Of a DNA stretch of 64,000 nucleotides, positions 1 to 9,049 are shown in pieces. This DNA comes from Caballeronia sp. Lep1P3 (lineage in GTDB: Bacteria; Pseudomonadota; Gammaproteobacteria; Burkholderiales; Burkholderiaceae): the NCBI RefSeq assembly GCF_022879595.1, contig NZ_CP084265.1, positions 1,302,001 to 1,366,000 on the forward strand. Direction: 5' to 3'. How positions within the stretch are numbered: position 1 is the stretch's first letter; every line of letters starts with the position of its first letter. The translations under genes were made by a program, and so were the position numbers. The notes under the pieces were generated by a model. It did no database searches, was not told the origin of the DNA, and worked only from the letters and a program-made list of their open reading frames with translations.

Positions 1-224
1 ACGCGTGCGAGAAGTCGTGCGCGTGCACGACTTGCCACGTCATCATCCGCGAGGGCTTCAACGCGCTCGAACCGTCCGGCGAGGACGAGGACGACCTGCT
101 CGACAAGGCGTGGGGCCTCGAGCCGGCATCGCGGTTATCATGTCAGGCACTGATGCCCGCCGAGGATGACCTCGTGGTCGAGATTCCCCGGTACTCCATC
201 AATCACGCCAAAGAAAATCACTGA
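1..224 (+). CDS. fdx: ISC-type [2Fe-2S] ferredoxin, C-terminal part
   Basis: The 5' end lies outside the window; the reading frame begins at base 3 and stops at 222-224. The fragment starts at the cluster-binding loop [10 protein letters not shown] and carries the fourth ligand in the motif LSCQ (codon 141-143), matching the adrenodoxin-like ferredoxin of the isc operon almost residue for residue in its tail ([15 protein letters not shown]). It supplies electrons for iron-sulfur cluster assembly on IscU in the cytoplasm. The next gene, iscX, begins 15 bases later, which is the usual order hscA-fdx-iscX. Identity is secure; only the N-terminus is missing. Confidence 0.95.
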   Translation, partial: ACEKSCACTTCHVIIREGFNALEPSGEDEDDLLDKAWGLEPASRLSCQALMPAEDDLVVEIPRYSINHAKENH

Positions 225-238
225 CAGGAGGCTCGCCC

Positions 239-436
239 ATGAAGTGGACAGACACGCAGGAGATCGCGATGGCGCTCACCGACGCGCATCAGGATGTCGA
301 TCCGCAATATGTGCGTTTCACGGACCTGCACCGCTGGGTGACCGAACTCGACGGTTTCGACGACGATCCGCAAAGCTCAAACGAAAAGATCCTGGAAGCC
401 ATTCAGGCGGCGTGGATCGAAGACGCGGATTACTGA
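239..436 (+). CDS. iscX: Fe-S cluster assembly protein IscX
   Basis: A 65-residue acidic protein with the IscX pattern: WTDTQEIA near the N-terminus, [14 protein letters not shown] in the middle and an [16 protein letters not shown] C-terminus. IscX binds IscS and iron and modulates the cysteine desulfurase during cluster assembly. The start has a strong AGGAGG ribosome site at 226-231. It is the last gene of the isc operon, followed by a strong intrinsic terminator. Length equals the family norm. Confidence 0.95.
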   Translation: MKWTDTQEIAMALTDAHQDVDPQYVRFTDLHRWVTELDGFDDDPQSSNEKILEAIQAAWIEDADY

Positions 437-457
437 TTCGCCCTGCACCTGTTTCAC

Positions 458-491
458 CGGCGGCGGCCCTCGAAAGAGCGCCGCCGTTTTT
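458..491 (+). terminator. Intrinsic terminator of the isc operon
   Basis: An 8-bp GC-only stem (458-465 pairs with 479-486) with a 13-base loop is followed by five T (487-491). It lies 22 bases after the iscX stop. Confidence 0.85.
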
Positions 492-760
492 CATTTGGCG
501 CACCCGATCGCGCATTCGCACAACCGCGAATTCTTGACAGAACTTGACGCCGCGCGCGTTGTTCGACGTTTCCCCGCGGCTTAAAATCGCGCCCGCTGCG
601 CGCTGGCAGACATCGTCAGCCGCACGTCCACTACGCCCGGACGCCATGAGCCGCGCGTCCATGCTTCGCATTGCAAACGAATTTGACATTTCCGCGCCGA
701 GGCCGCGCGCGGCCGCCCGCTCGTGCGGGCGTTCCGGGGCGTTCATTCAAGGAGAAGTAC
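492..760 (+). promoter_or_regulatory. Gene-free leader with candidate promoter of the molybdenum hydroxylase operon
   Basis: No gene is seen here. A sigma70-like pair TTGTTC (559-564) and TAAAAT (582-587) has a 17-base spacer. A second -35-like box TTGACA lies at 534-539 but has no good -10 at the right distance. The transcript would carry about 165 bases before the ATG at 761. The promoter assignment is inferred from the hexamers only. Confidence 0.45.
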
Positions 761-3583
761 ATGGGGAAATCCGGCCTGTCGCGTCGCGGCTTTCTGAAGG
801 CGGGCGCGCTCGCGGGCGTGTCCGTATTCATTGCGCCCCTGGGCAGCCGCGCTTTTGCGGCGCTATTCGAAGAGAAGATTCTCACGCCCATCGAGCGCGA
901 TGCGGCGAGCGGCTATCCGAAGTTCCGCATCGACGGCATCGCGAAAGTCACGGGGGCGAAAGTGTTCGCTCGCGACATCCGCGCGAAGGACATGCCGCAT
1001 TGGCCGCAGCAGCAGTCGCACGCGCTGATTCTGCGCACGACGCTCGCGGACCGCGTCTACGAAGGCATCGATCTTTCGTCGCTCGGCGAGGCGCTTTCGC
1101 CCGATCGCATCGTGACGGCGGACGACCTCGCGCGCGACAAGCTCGCGTTCCCCGCGTTCTACGGCGACGACATGCTTCTGCCCGCCGGCAAGACGCCCGC
1201 GTACCTGGGTCAGGCGGTCGCGCTGCTGATTTATCACGACTTCGCGCGCTTCCGGCTCGCGAAGGACAAGCTCCAGTTCCGCGACGGCGTCATCCGTTAT
1301 GGCGAGCGCACGCCGCTTGGCGAGCGCGATCCGTGGGCGTCGTTTCGCTTCGTGCGCGTCGGCGGCAAGACGCCGTTCGACGACGACACGTTCTCCAGCA
1401 TGAAGGATTCGCCGCTCTTTCCGCACATGATGAAAAAGCGCGAGCCGGTCTGGGCGGACGCCGACGAACACGGCAAGCTCGACGAGCAGGGCATGTTCCA
1501 CGCGCAGGCCATCGCCGATGCGCTCGATCATCCGCCGGCGGAATGGCTCGTCGTGGATCGCGAGTACAAGACGCAATCCGTCGATACAGCCGCGCTCGAG
1601 CCGGACAACGCGAACTGCTGGTACGACGCGGCCACGCAATCGCTGCATATGGTCGTGCCGACGCAAGGGCCGTATGAAGTCGCGCAGAGCGCGCTCGAAA
1701 TGGCGGCCAAATCGCATTTTCCGGTGAAGAACCTGTTCCTTCACCCGTGCTACACGGTCGGCTACGGCTCGAAGGACCATTACAACGTGCCGTTCTACGG
1801 CCTGGTCGCGGCGATGTACGGCGACGGCCGCCCGGTGCGCCTCGCGTTCGACCGTTTCGAGCAGTTCCAGTCGTCGCTCAAGCGGCACGCGTTCGACATG
1901 CGCTACCGCATGGCGGTCGATAAGAAGACCGGCCGCATTCAGGCGTTCAAGGGCGATCTCGTCGCGAACGGCGGCGGCCGCTGCAACTTCTCGCCGTCCG
2001 TCGCGATGGTCGGCGCGACCGCCGCGCAGTCCATCTATTACATCCCGCAAAGCGACCTGACGGCGATCGCGGCGGCATCGCGCGCGGTCGATGCCGGCTC
2101 CGCGCGCGGCTACGGCACGCTGCAAAGCATGGCCGCCACCGAAATGATGATGGACGACATCGCCGCGCAGCTCGGCATGGATTCGATCGACCTGCGCTTG
2201 GCCAACGTGATGCGCACCGGCATGAAGAACACGCAAGGCGCGATTCCGGCCGGCGCGGTGCGTGCCGAAGAGGTGCTGCGAAAGGCGAAGGCGCATCGGC
2301 TGTGGACCGGGCGCGCGAAGCGCAAGGCCGAATTCGAGGCGGCGAATCCCGGCATGCGCTATGGCGTCGGCTTCGCGTGCGTGCAGAAAGACTTCGGCAC
2401 CGGCGCCGAAAGCGCGTTCGCGAAGGTCGAGTTCACGGCGGACGGGCGCATCGCGCTGTCGCACTCGGGCGCGGAAATCGGCACGGGAGCGTCGACGGCG
2501 CAGGCGCTCGTCGTCGCGAAATGGCTCGGCAAGCCGGCAACGGACGTCCACATGGCCGTCACCGACTGGACGGATTTGCCTGTCGTCGCGAGCGGCGATC
2601 CGTACATCATGTCGCAGGCGCAACAGGACGCGCTCGCGGCGAATCCGCGCTGGTCGCCCACGTACATGTCGCCGGCGAGCGCGACCAACTCCGCGTACTA
2701 CTTCTCGCATGCGACGCGCGAAGCGGCGCGCGTCGTGTTTCGTCACGGCCTGTGGCCGGCGGCGATGGCGATCTGGGGGCAGGGCATCGGCGGCGGTCAG
2801 GCGGCATCGTTCGTCGTGCGTATCGAAGACGCCCGCTGGATCGACGGCACGCTCACCGCCGATGGCCTCGCGCCGATCGCATTCGACGTGTTGGCGAAGA
2901 AGGCGCACGAACTCGGCCTCGCGACAGGCGCGGTCGTGCACACGTTCAACCGCTGGCAGTGGAGCGAGGCGCAGTTCGACATCGCGGGCAGCGTGGAGCA
3001 GCTTCCCGTCGATGGCTTGTCCGTGCGCTTCGGCGGCGAGCCTGCGCGCAAGTCCGGCAGGGCGACGAAGAACGGCTACGACGTGCTCGACCGCAAGCGC
3101 GTGATGATCCCGCCCGTGCAACGCAACAACGCGACGGTCACGTATTACAGCGCGGTCGGCACGCTCGTCGAAATGTGCGTGAACGAGGCGAGCGGCAAGG
3201 TGGAATTGCTGTCGCATCACTCGATCATGGAGTGCGGCAACCAGATCGCGCCGGCGCTCGTATCGGGCCAGTTGCAGGGCGGCCTCGCGATGGGCATCGG
3301 ACACGCGCTGCACGAATATCTGCCGCTCTACGAGGACGGTCCGGGCAACGGCACGTGGAACTTCAACCGCTATCGCCTGCCGCTCGCAAGCGATGTCGCC
3401 GTGTGGAAGCAGACCGGCGAAGTGCTGCCGCCGCTCAGCGAGACCGATCCGCCGAAGGGCATCGCCGAAGTAGTGATGATTCCGGTGGTCGGAGCCATCG
3501 TCAACGCGATCGCGCATGCGATCGGCCATCGCTTCACCGCACTGCCGGTGACGCCGCAAAACATTCAGGAGGTGCTCGCATGA
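761..3583 (+). CDS. Molybdenum hydroxylase large subunit (xanthine dehydrogenase/isoquinoline 1-oxidoreductase beta type), Tat-exported
   Basis: A 940-residue molybdopterin-binding subunit of the xanthine oxidase family. The ATG at 761 is preceded by AAGGAG and gives a twin-arginine signal (SRRGFLKAGALAG, residues 7-19), so the enzyme should be folded and cofactor-loaded before export to the periplasm. The catalytic glutamate of the family is probably Glu903 in PPKGIAEV near the C-terminus; repeated Gly-rich segments (e.g. GIGGGQ) fit cofactor loops. The gene overlaps the 2Fe-2S subunit by 4 bases (ATGA). There is no FAD-binding medium subunit, and a cytochrome c gene follows, so electrons probably pass from Mo via two 2Fe-2S clusters to haem. 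Substrate unknown: aldehydes or N-heterocycles are typical. Confidence 0.88.
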   Translation: MGKSGLSRRGFLKAGALAGVSVFIAPLGSRAFAALFEEKILTPIERDAASGYPKFRIDGIAKVTGAKVFARDIRAKDMPHWPQQQSHALILRTTLADRVYEGIDLSSLGEALSPDRIVTADDLARDKLAFPAFYGDDMLLPAGKTPAYLGQAVALLIYHDFARFRLAKDKLQFRDGVIRYGERTPLGERDPWASFRFVRVGGKTPFDDDTFSSMKDSPLFPHMMKKREPVWADADEHGKLDEQGMFHAQAIADALDHPPAEWLVVDREYKTQSVDTAALEPDNANCWYDAATQSLHMVVPTQGPYEVAQSALEMAAKSHFPVKNLFLHPCYTVGYGSKDHYNVPFYGLVAAMYGDGRPVRLAFDRFEQFQSSLKRHAFDMRYRMAVDKKTGRIQAFKGDLVANGGGRCNFSPSVAMVGATAAQSIYYIPQSDLTAIAAASRAVDAGSARGYGTLQSMAATEMMMDDIAAQLGMDSIDLRLANVMRTGMKNTQGAIPAGAVRAEEVLRKAKAHRLWTGRAKRKAEFEAANPGMRYGVGFACVQKDFGTGAESAFAKVEFTADGRIALSHSGAEIGTGASTAQALVVAKWLGKPATDVHMAVTDWTDLPVVASGDPYIMSQAQQDALAANPRWSPTYMSPASATNSAYYFSHATREAARVVFRHGLWPAAMAIWGQGIGGGQAASFVVRIEDARWIDGTLTADGLAPIAFDVLAKKAHELGLATGAVVHTFNRWQWSEAQFDIAGSVEQLPVDGLSVRFGGEPARKSGRATKNGYDVLDRKRVMIPPVQRNNATVTYYSAVGTLVEMCVNEASGKVELLSHHSIMECGNQIAPALVSGQLQGGLAMGIGHALHEYLPLYEDGPGNGTWNFNRYRLPLASDVAVWKQTGEVLPPLSETDPPKGIAEVVMIPVVGAIVNAIAHAIGHRFTALPVTPQNIQEVLA

Positions 3584-4152
3584 CGGCGATCCAATCCGCC
3601 GCGGGCGTCGAGATGCGCTCGCTCTCGATGACCATCAACGGCAACAAGGTCGGCCCGATGCAAGTGCCCGCCGGCCTGCCGATGATCGATTTCCTGCACG
3701 AGTACGTCGGGCTGACCGGCTCGCGGCTCGGCTGCGGGCAAGGCGTGTGTCATGCGTGCGTGGTTATCGTCGATCGCGTGGACGGCACGAGCGAGGAAGT
3801 GCGCAGTTGCATCAACGGCGCGCATTTCTTCGATGGCAAGACGGTGCGAACCATCGAAGGACACGCGAAGCGCAACGAGCACGGCGAAGTCGTGGAACTC
3901 GCGCCGGTGCAGCAGAAGTTTCTCGAACACTTCAGCTTCCAGTGCGGCTACTGCACGCCCGGTTTCGTCAACGCGGCGACAGTGCTGCTCGAAAGATTGA
4001 AGCGCGAGCCGATCACGAAAGACCGCATCGAAGCGACGATCATGGACGCGCTCAACGAGCACATCTGCCGCTGCACAGGCTACGTGCGTTATTACGAGGC
4101 CGTGAAGGATCTCGTGCTGTCCACGCCCGGACTCGTGAAGGACGCCGCATGA
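3580..4152 (+). CDS. Molybdenum hydroxylase [2Fe-2S] small subunit (isoquinoline 1-oxidoreductase alpha type)
   Basis: A 190-residue iron-sulfur subunit. Cys52, Cys57, Cys60 and Cys77 form the plant-ferredoxin-type cluster (CGQGVCHAC), and Cys122, Cys125, Cys163 and Cys165 form the second cluster (QCGYCTPG, ICRCTG). Length and domain order match the small subunits of xanthine dehydrogenase-like enzymes. It starts inside the stop of the large subunit and its own stop overlaps the cytochrome gene start, so the three are translationally coupled. It has no signal peptide and is presumably carried through Tat with the large subunit. Confidence 0.92.
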   Translation: MTAIQSAAGVEMRSLSMTINGNKVGPMQVPAGLPMIDFLHEYVGLTGSRLGCGQGVCHACVVIVDRVDGTSEEVRSCINGAHFFDGKTVRTIEGHAKRNEHGEVVELAPVQQKFLEHFSFQCGYCTPGFVNAATVLLERLKREPITKDRIEATIMDALNEHICRCTGYVRYYEAVKDLVLSTPGLVKDAA

Positions 4153-5399
4153 TGCGCTCGCCATTCACCCGTTCCCGGTTGCGCGCCGTCGTTCTCGCGC
4201 TCGTCGCGTCCGGCGCTTGTGCGCTGAGTGCGTGCGACAGTCATCGCGAAAACGCGACGCCGAACGCATCTTCGCCCGCGCTCCTCGCTCGCGGACGCTA
4301 TCTCGCGCAAGCCGCCGATTGCGCCGCATGCCACACGGCGACAGGCGGCGCGCCGTTCGCGGGCGGCGTGAGGCTCGAATCGCAGTTCGGCACGTTCTAC
4401 GGCACGAACATCACGCCGGACACGCAGTACGGCATCGGCAAGTGGAGCGCGGACGAATTTCACGCGGCGCTGCACGACGGCAAGACGCCGCACGGCAAGC
4501 TGTATCCGGCGATGCCGTACACGTCGTATCGGCAGATGTCGCGCGCGGACAGCGACGCGATCTACGCGTATCTCATGGCGCAGAAGCCCGCAGCGGTGCC
4601 GAACATCCGCGCGGATCTCAGATTCCCGTACAACGTGCGGTTCGCCGTGCGGTTGTGGGACATGCTGTTTCTCAAGGACGCGCTGCCCGATGCCTCGGCC
4701 GGGCACTCGGCCGACTGGACGCGCGGCCGTTATGTGGCCAACGCGCTCGGCCATTGCGCGGAATGCCACACGCCGCGCGGCGCGTTCGGGCAGCTTCAGG
4801 ACGCGAAGACGTTCGAGGGCGGAGCGCTCGGGCGCATCGGCGCGCCGGACATCACGCCCGCCGCGCTCGCGGCGCGCGGCTGGTCGGCGGCGGATCTCCA
4901 GTCGTTCTTTTCGACGGGCGTCGCGCGTCAGGGATCGGCGTTTGCCGAGATGCATCCGGTCGTCACGCTGAGCACGCAGCATCTGAACGCCGACGATCTG
5001 CGCGGCCTCTCGACGTACCTTCTCGGCGACGCGCCCGCCGCGCCCGCGCCGCTGGCCGTGAAGACCGGCGATGCCGCGCAGTTCGTCGTGGGCCGGAACC
5101 TGTACCTCGATTCCTGCGCGGGCTGCCACGGACGCGAAGGCGAGGGCAAGCCTCACGTCGCGGTGGCGATGAACGGCAATTCCACGCTGCGTCAGACGGA
5201 TGCGCGCAATCTCGTCGTCTCGATGCTGGACGGCATCGACGCGCAGCCGTTCCCCGGCGTCGAAAACATGCAGCGCATGCCCGCGTTCGCCAGCACGTAC
5301 AGCGACGAGCAACTCGCGCAACTCGCGAACTATCTGCGCGTGACGTGGGGCGGGCAGCCGGGCGATGTCACCGCCGACGCCGTCAAATCATTGCGCTGA
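4149..5399 (+). CDS. Three-haem cytochrome c lipoprotein, electron acceptor of the molybdenum hydroxylase
   Basis: A 416-residue protein with three CxxCH haem sites: Cys58-Cys61-His62 (CAACH), Cys203-Cys206 (CAECH) and Cys323-Cys326 (CAGCH). The N-terminus has a hydrophobic stretch ending in LSAC, giving a probable lipid-anchored Cys29. The layout resembles the cytochrome subunits of membrane-bound alcohol/aldehyde dehydrogenases of acetic acid bacteria, which feed electrons to the quinone pool or oxidases. The start ATG at 4149 overlaps the preceding stop; a second in-frame ATG follows immediately at 4152. Confidence 0.9.
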   Translation: MMRSPFTRSRLRAVVLALVASGACALSACDSHRENATPNASSPALLARGRYLAQAADCAACHTATGGAPFAGGVRLESQFGTFYGTNITPDTQYGIGKWSADEFHAALHDGKTPHGKLYPAMPYTSYRQMSRADSDAIYAYLMAQKPAAVPNIRADLRFPYNVRFAVRLWDMLFLKDALPDASAGHSADWTRGRYVANALGHCAECHTPRGAFGQLQDAKTFEGGALGRIGAPDITPAALAARGWSAADLQSFFSTGVARQGSAFAEMHPVVTLSTQHLNADDLRGLSTYLLGDAPAAPAPLAVKTGDAAQFVVGRNLYLDSCAGCHGREGEGKPHVAVAMNGNSTLRQTDARNLVVSMLDGIDAQPFPGVENMQRMPAFASTYSDEQLAQLANYLRVTWGGQPGDVTADAVKSLR

Positions 5400-5426
5400 A
5401 CGCGCGCCGCTGAGCGTTCACAAGAA

Positions 5427-5460
5427 CGAAGGCCACGCATTTGCGTGGCCTTCGTGCTTT
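5427..5460. terminator. Bidirectional terminator between cytochrome c and patatin genes
   Basis: A 12-bp perfect stem (5427-5438 with 5443-5454) and a 4-base loop lie between two convergent genes. The T tract is short on the plus strand (5458-5460). Confidence 0.7.
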
Positions 5461-5468
5461 CGCCGGGT

Positions 5469-6413
5469 TCAAACGCGCATGCCGCGCTCGGCGAGTTGCC
5501 GCTGCAGCGTCGGCCACATCTTCGCGACCGCTTCCTCGCCCGCGAGGATCGCCGCGTTGCGCTGGCTGAAGTCGCTGCTGCTCATTGCGTTGAGATTCGG
5601 GCGGATGACCGCGTTCGCGTACTTGTCGAGTTCGTAGGCCTTGATGGACTGGCCCATGATCGTGAAGGTCTGCATCAGCACGTCGAAGGAACTTTGCGTG
5701 AGTGCGGTCTCGGGCCGCGCCGAAATGTCCACGGCGATCACGAAATCCGCGCCCATCTTGTGCGCGAACGCGGCCGGAACCGGACTGACCAACCCGCCGT
5801 CGACGTATTCGTGGTCGCCAATTCTCACTGGTTCGAAGATCGACGGCACGCTGCAGGACGCGCGCACCGCGACGCCCGTATTGCCGCGCTGAAAGAGAAT
5901 CGGCTGGCCGCTTCGCAGATCGGTCGCGACGATGCCGAGCGGCTTCACCATCTTTTCGATCGGGCGATTGTCGAGCGTCTTGTTGAGATAGTTCTGCAGC
6001 GCGACGCCTTGCAGGATGCCGCGCGCGCGAAAGGGCATCGCCCAGTCGCTGATGGACGCTTCGTCCATCGTCAGCGCGAGCTTGTTGATCGCGATGCCGT
6101 TCATCCCCGATGCATAGAGCGCCGCGATGACCGAGCCCGCGCTCGTGCCCGCGACGAGGTCCACGCGCACGTTGCGCGCTTCGAGCGCCTTGATGACGCC
6201 GATATGCGCGAAGCCGCGCGCCGCGCCGCCGCCGAGCGCAAGCCCGATGCGCGGCGGGCGCTGCGATTCGGTTTTCAGCGCGGTGTCGGCATTGGAGTTG
6301 GCGTTGGCGGGCGCAACGTTGCCGCCGCCGGTGCTCGTGCACGCGGCAAGAACGGACGATGCCGCCGCGAGCGAAAACGCGCGGCGCGAAAGGCGAGGTG
6401 ACGATGATTTCAA
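5469..6413 (-). CDS. Patatin-like phospholipase, lipoprotein
   Basis: A 314-residue patatin-family serine hydrolase (RssA-like). Residues 61-67 form the oxyanion loop GGGAARG, Ser91 in GTSAGS is the nucleophile and Asp205 in DGG completes the Ser-Asp dyad. The N-terminus has twin arginines followed by a hydrophobic stretch and a lipobox (VLAAC, Cys25), so the protein is probably anchored in the cell envelope. It likely hydrolyses acyl esters of phospholipids. It stands alone, convergent with the cytochrome gene and divergent from gltX. Confidence 0.88.
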   Translation of the reverse strand: MKSSSPRLSRRAFSLAAASSVLAACTSTGGGNVAPANANSNADTALKTESQRPPRIGLALGGGAARGFAHIGVIKALEARNVRVDLVAGTSAGSVIAALYASGMNGIAINKLALTMDEASISDWAMPFRARGILQGVALQNYLNKTLDNRPIEKMVKPLGIVATDLRSGQPILFQRGNTGVAVRASCSVPSIFEPVRIGDHEYVDGGLVSPVPAAFAHKMGADFVIAVDISARPETALTQSSFDVLMQTFTIMGQSIKAYELDKYANAVIRPNLNAMSSSDFSQRNAAILAGEEAVAKMWPTLQRQLAERGMRV

Positions 6414-6551
6414 GATGCGGCTCCAGCGATGCGGCGAGTGCGCGGCGGACGGTTTTCGATGCGTTTTTCCGTGCGGTCCGCGCGTGTCGAGAAAACGGCG
6501 CGCACATCATAAAACAAAAGGCGCGCGGGCCGGCACGAAGCGCCCGGCGAG

Positions 6552-6557
6552 TATAAT
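6552..6557 (+). promoter_or_regulatory. Candidate -10 box of gltX
   Basis: A perfect TATAAT lies 137 bases upstream of the gltX ATG in the divergent region. No good -35 is visible at 16-18 bases, so this is only a partial promoter call. Confidence 0.4.
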
Positions 6558-6693
6558 TTCGTCTCATTTCAGGCGGCGCTCGCCGCGCTCTCGTGCCGGC
6601 GCCATCGGGCGTCCGGGCGATCGGTTCAAGCGCTTCCGGCGCACGCGGCGGCTCTCGCCAGCGCCAATCATCGAGTCCATCGAGAACACAGCA

Positions 6694-8100
6694 ATGACCC
6701 AAGTCCGTACACGCTTCGCTCCCAGCCCGACCGGCTTCATCCATCTCGGCAACATTCGCTCCGCGCTTTATCCGTGGGCGTTCGCCCGCAAGATGAAGGG
6801 AACCTTCGTGCTGCGTATCGAGGATACGGACGTTGAGCGTTCGAGCGAAGCATCGGTCGATGCGATTCTGGAAGGCATGGCGTGGCTCGGTCTCGATTTC
6901 GACGAAGGTCCTTTCTATCAGATGCAGCGCATGGACCGCTATCGCGAGGTCGTCGCCCAGATGATGGAGAAGGGACTCGCGTACCACTGCTATATGTCGA
7001 CCGAGGACCTCGACGCGCTGCGCGAGCGTCAGCGCGCGGCAGGCGAGAAGCCGCGCTACGACGGCACGTGGCGTCCGGAGCCGGGCAAAGTGCTGCCGCC
7101 GGTGCCCGAAGGCGTGAAGCCCGTGGTGCGCTTTCGCAATCCGCTCGCGGGCGTCGTCGCTTGGGACGATGCCGTGAAGGGCCGCATCGAAATCTCGAAC
7201 GAGGAACTCGACGACCTCGTGATCGCGCGTCCCGACGGCACGCCGACGTACAACTTCTGCGTGGTCGTCGACGATCTCGACATGGAGATCACCCACGTCA
7301 TTCGCGGCGACGATCACGTCAACAACACGCCGCGTCAGATCAACATCCTGCGCGCGCTCGGCGGCGAGGTGCCTGTCTATGCGCACCTTCCGACCGTGCT
7401 GAACGAGCAGGGCGAGAAGATGAGCAAGCGGCATGGCGCGATGAGCGTGGTCGGTTATCGCGATGCGGGCTATCTGCCGGAGGCCGTGCTCAACTATCTG
7501 GCGCGGCTCGGCTGGTCGCACGGCGATGCGGAAATCTTCTCGCGCGAGCAGTTCGTCGAATGGTTCGACCTGGAGCATCTCGGCAAGTCGCCCGCGCAGT
7601 ACGACCACGACAAGCTCAATTGGCTGAACGCGCATTACATCAAGGAAGCCGACAACGCGCGGCTCGCGGAGTTGACGAAGCCGTTCCTGCACCAGGCGGG
7701 CATCGACGCGGCCGCAATCGACGGCGGCGCGCCGCTCGCCCAGGTCGTCGCGCTGCTGAAGGACCGCGCATCGACGGTAAAGGAAATTGCCGAGAACGCC
7801 GCCATGTTCTATCGCGAGCCGGCGATCGATCCGCAAGACTACGCGCAGCATGTCACCGACGCGGTTCGTCCGGCAATCGCGGAGCTTCGCGCGACGCTGG
7901 AGGGCGCGGAATGGGCGAAGGAAGCGATTTCGGCGGCGCTGAAGGCGACGCTCGGCGCGCACAAGCTCAAAATGCCGCAACTGGCGATGCCGGTGCGCCT
8001 GCTCGTCGCGGGAACGACGCATACGCCGTCCATCGACGCGGTGCTGATGCTCTTCGGCCGCGAGACGGTGTTGCGCCGGCTGGAAAAAGCAGCCGCATGA
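6694..8100 (+). CDS. gltX: Glutamate--tRNA ligase
   Basis: A 468-residue class I aminoacyl-tRNA synthetase. The HIGH signature is present as HLGN (residues 17-20) after RFAPSPTG, and the second signature KMSKR lies at residues 242-246. It charges tRNA-Glu with glutamate in the cytoplasm. The frame is open well upstream, but the family N-terminus begins at this ATG. A GC-rich hairpin without T tract (8114-8142) follows the stop. The tRNA cluster downstream includes two tRNA-Glu genes, its own substrate. Confidence 0.97.
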   Translation: MTQVRTRFAPSPTGFIHLGNIRSALYPWAFARKMKGTFVLRIEDTDVERSSEASVDAILEGMAWLGLDFDEGPFYQMQRMDRYREVVAQMMEKGLAYHCYMSTEDLDALRERQRAAGEKPRYDGTWRPEPGKVLPPVPEGVKPVVRFRNPLAGVVAWDDAVKGRIEISNEELDDLVIARPDGTPTYNFCVVVDDLDMEITHVIRGDDHVNNTPRQINILRALGGEVPVYAHLPTVLNEQGEKMSKRHGAMSVVGYRDAGYLPEAVLNYLARLGWSHGDAEIFSREQFVEWFDLEHLGKSPAQYDHDKLNWLNAHYIKEADNARLAELTKPFLHQAGIDAAAIDGGAPLAQVVALLKDRASTVKEIAENAAMFYREPAIDPQDYAQHVTDAVRPAIAELRATLEGAEWAKEAISAALKATLGAHKLKMPQLAMPVRLLVAGTTHTPSIDAVLMLFGRETVLRRLEKAAA

Positions 8101-8194
8101 TCGCGAGTTGCACGCAAGGGAATGCGGCAGAGCATCCCTTGCCGCCGACGCGTGAAGCGAGGTAAAAAATTTTGCTTCACGCCGCATGAGGGTA

Positions 8195-8223
8195 TTTACA
8201 ACTTCGAAAATGGCCTATAGAAT
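8195..8223 (+). promoter_or_regulatory. Promoter of the tRNA-Ala gene
   Basis: TTTACA (8195-8200) and TAGAAT (8218-8223) are separated by 17 bases; the tRNA starts 19 bases further on. Confidence 0.7.
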
Positions 8224-8241
8224 CTCGTTTCTGTTCTGCAA

Positions 8242-8317
<76 letters not shown>

Positions 8318-8376
8318 AAGAACGGATGAAGTGATTGCGAGCGTAGTAGCTAAGTTTCGAAAGTCGCAAAAAATAC

Positions 8377-8405
8377 TTCACAAGATTCGGGAAGTTGTTT
8401 AAGAT
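8377..8405 (+). promoter_or_regulatory. Candidate promoter of the first tRNA-Glu/Asp unit
   Basis: TTCACA (8377-8382) and TAAGAT (8400-8405) with a 17-base spacer, 77 bases upstream of tRNA-Glu. Transcription from the tRNA-Ala promoter could also reach it, as no terminator lies between. Confidence 0.5.
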
Positions 8406-8482
8406 CTCGGTCTTCGCTGAATTGCGGTGCGAAAGCAGCGAGTTCGGCGGGAAAAGTGGTAAAGACGGAAGCACAAGTTTCT

Positions 8483-8558
8483 GTCCCCTTCGTCTAGAGG
8501 CCTAGGACATCACCCTTTCACGGTGAGTACAGGGGTTCGAATCCCCTAGGGGACGCCA
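8483..8558 (+). tRNA. tRNA-Glu(UUC), first copy
   Basis: A 76-base tRNA with encoded CCA. The anticodon stem TCACC/GGTGA encloses CTTTCAC with anticodon TTC. It is identical in sequence to the second copy at 8784. Confidence 0.97.
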
Positions 8559-8590
8559 GAACATCGGCGGCTGCTAGTCAAGCGCTGCGA

Positions 8591-8621
8591 GTTTCGCGAG
8601 GTGGCTAAACCCTCGCGAAAC
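8591..8621 (+). other. Spacer hairpin between tRNA-Glu and tRNA-Asp
   Basis: An 11-bp perfect stem (8591-8601 with 8611-8621) with a 9-base loop lies in the 75-base spacer. It may guide processing of the dicistronic precursor. The second unit has a diverged, shorter stem at the equivalent place (8894-8899 with 8913-8918). Confidence 0.6.
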
Positions 8622-8633
8622 AATGAAAAAGCT

Positions 8634-8710
8634 GGAGCGGTAGTTCAGTTGGTTAGAATACCGGCCTGTCACGCCGGGGGTCGCGGGTTCGAGTCCCGTC
8701 CGCTCCGCCA
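8634..8710 (+). tRNA. tRNA-Asp(GUC), first copy
   Basis: A 77-base tRNA with encoded CCA. The anticodon stem CCGGC/GCCGG encloses CTGTCAC with anticodon GTC. It is identical in sequence to the second copy at 8933. Confidence 0.97.
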
Positions 8711-8732
8711 ACATGTTGCGAGCAGGAATCAT

Positions 8733-8756
8733 CCGGCTGATCAGCCGGTTTTTTTT
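8733..8756 (+). terminator. Terminator after the first tRNA-Glu/Asp unit
   Basis: A 16-base perfect palindrome CCGGCTGATCAGCCGG (8733-8748) followed by eight T. It lies only 27 bases before the second tRNA-Glu. Confidence 0.8.
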
Positions 8757-8783
8757 CGCCGCAGGGTAGCAAAAGAAGTTTCT

Positions 8784-8859
8784 GTCCCCTTCGTCTAGAG
8801 GCCTAGGACATCACCCTTTCACGGTGAGTACAGGGGTTCGAATCCCCTAGGGGACGCCA
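8784..8859 (+). tRNA. tRNA-Glu(UUC), second copy
   Basis: A 76-base tRNA with encoded CCA, identical to the copy at 8483. No separate promoter is apparent in the 27 bases between it and the upstream terminator. Confidence 0.97.
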
Positions 8860-8932
8860 GAACATCGGCGGGTGCTAGTAACAGCGCTGCACATCGCGGG
8901 GGCCTGAAGTTTCCGCGAACGATGAAAGAGTT

Positions 8933-9009
8933 GGAGCGGTAGTTCAGTTGGTTAGAATACCGGCCTGTCACGCCGGGGGTCGCGGGTTCGAGTCCCGTCC
9001 GCTCCGCCA
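8933..9009 (+). tRNA. tRNA-Asp(GUC), second copy
   Basis: A 77-base tRNA with encoded CCA, identical to the copy at 8634. Confidence 0.97.
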
Positions 9010-9019
9010 GCTCATTAAA

Positions 9020-9049
9020 AAAATCCAGCCTTCAGGCTGGATTTTTTTT
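9020..9049 (+). terminator. Terminator of the tRNA cluster
   Basis: Stem AATCCAGCC/GGCTGGATT with loop TTCA followed by eight T, directly after the last tRNA-Asp. Confidence 0.9.

Larger units (their letters stand above)
8475..9009 (+). repeat. Tandem duplication of a tRNA-Glu/tRNA-Asp unit
   Basis: Unit 1 (8475-8710) and unit 2 (8776-9009) share a leader beginning AAGTTTCTG, tRNA-Glu, a diverged spacer of 73-75 bases and tRNA-Asp. The tRNA sequences are unchanged while the spacers have drifted. Confidence 0.9.

Noticed and set aside
671..760. An earlier start for the molybdenum hydroxylase large subunit
   Set aside because: The ATG at 761 has a strong ribosome site and places the Tat motif at the correct distance from the N-terminus; the earlier start would bury it.
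8733..8748. The palindrome between tRNA units as a phage attachment or operator site
   Set aside because: It is directly followed by eight T, so a terminator explains it; no integrase gene is present.
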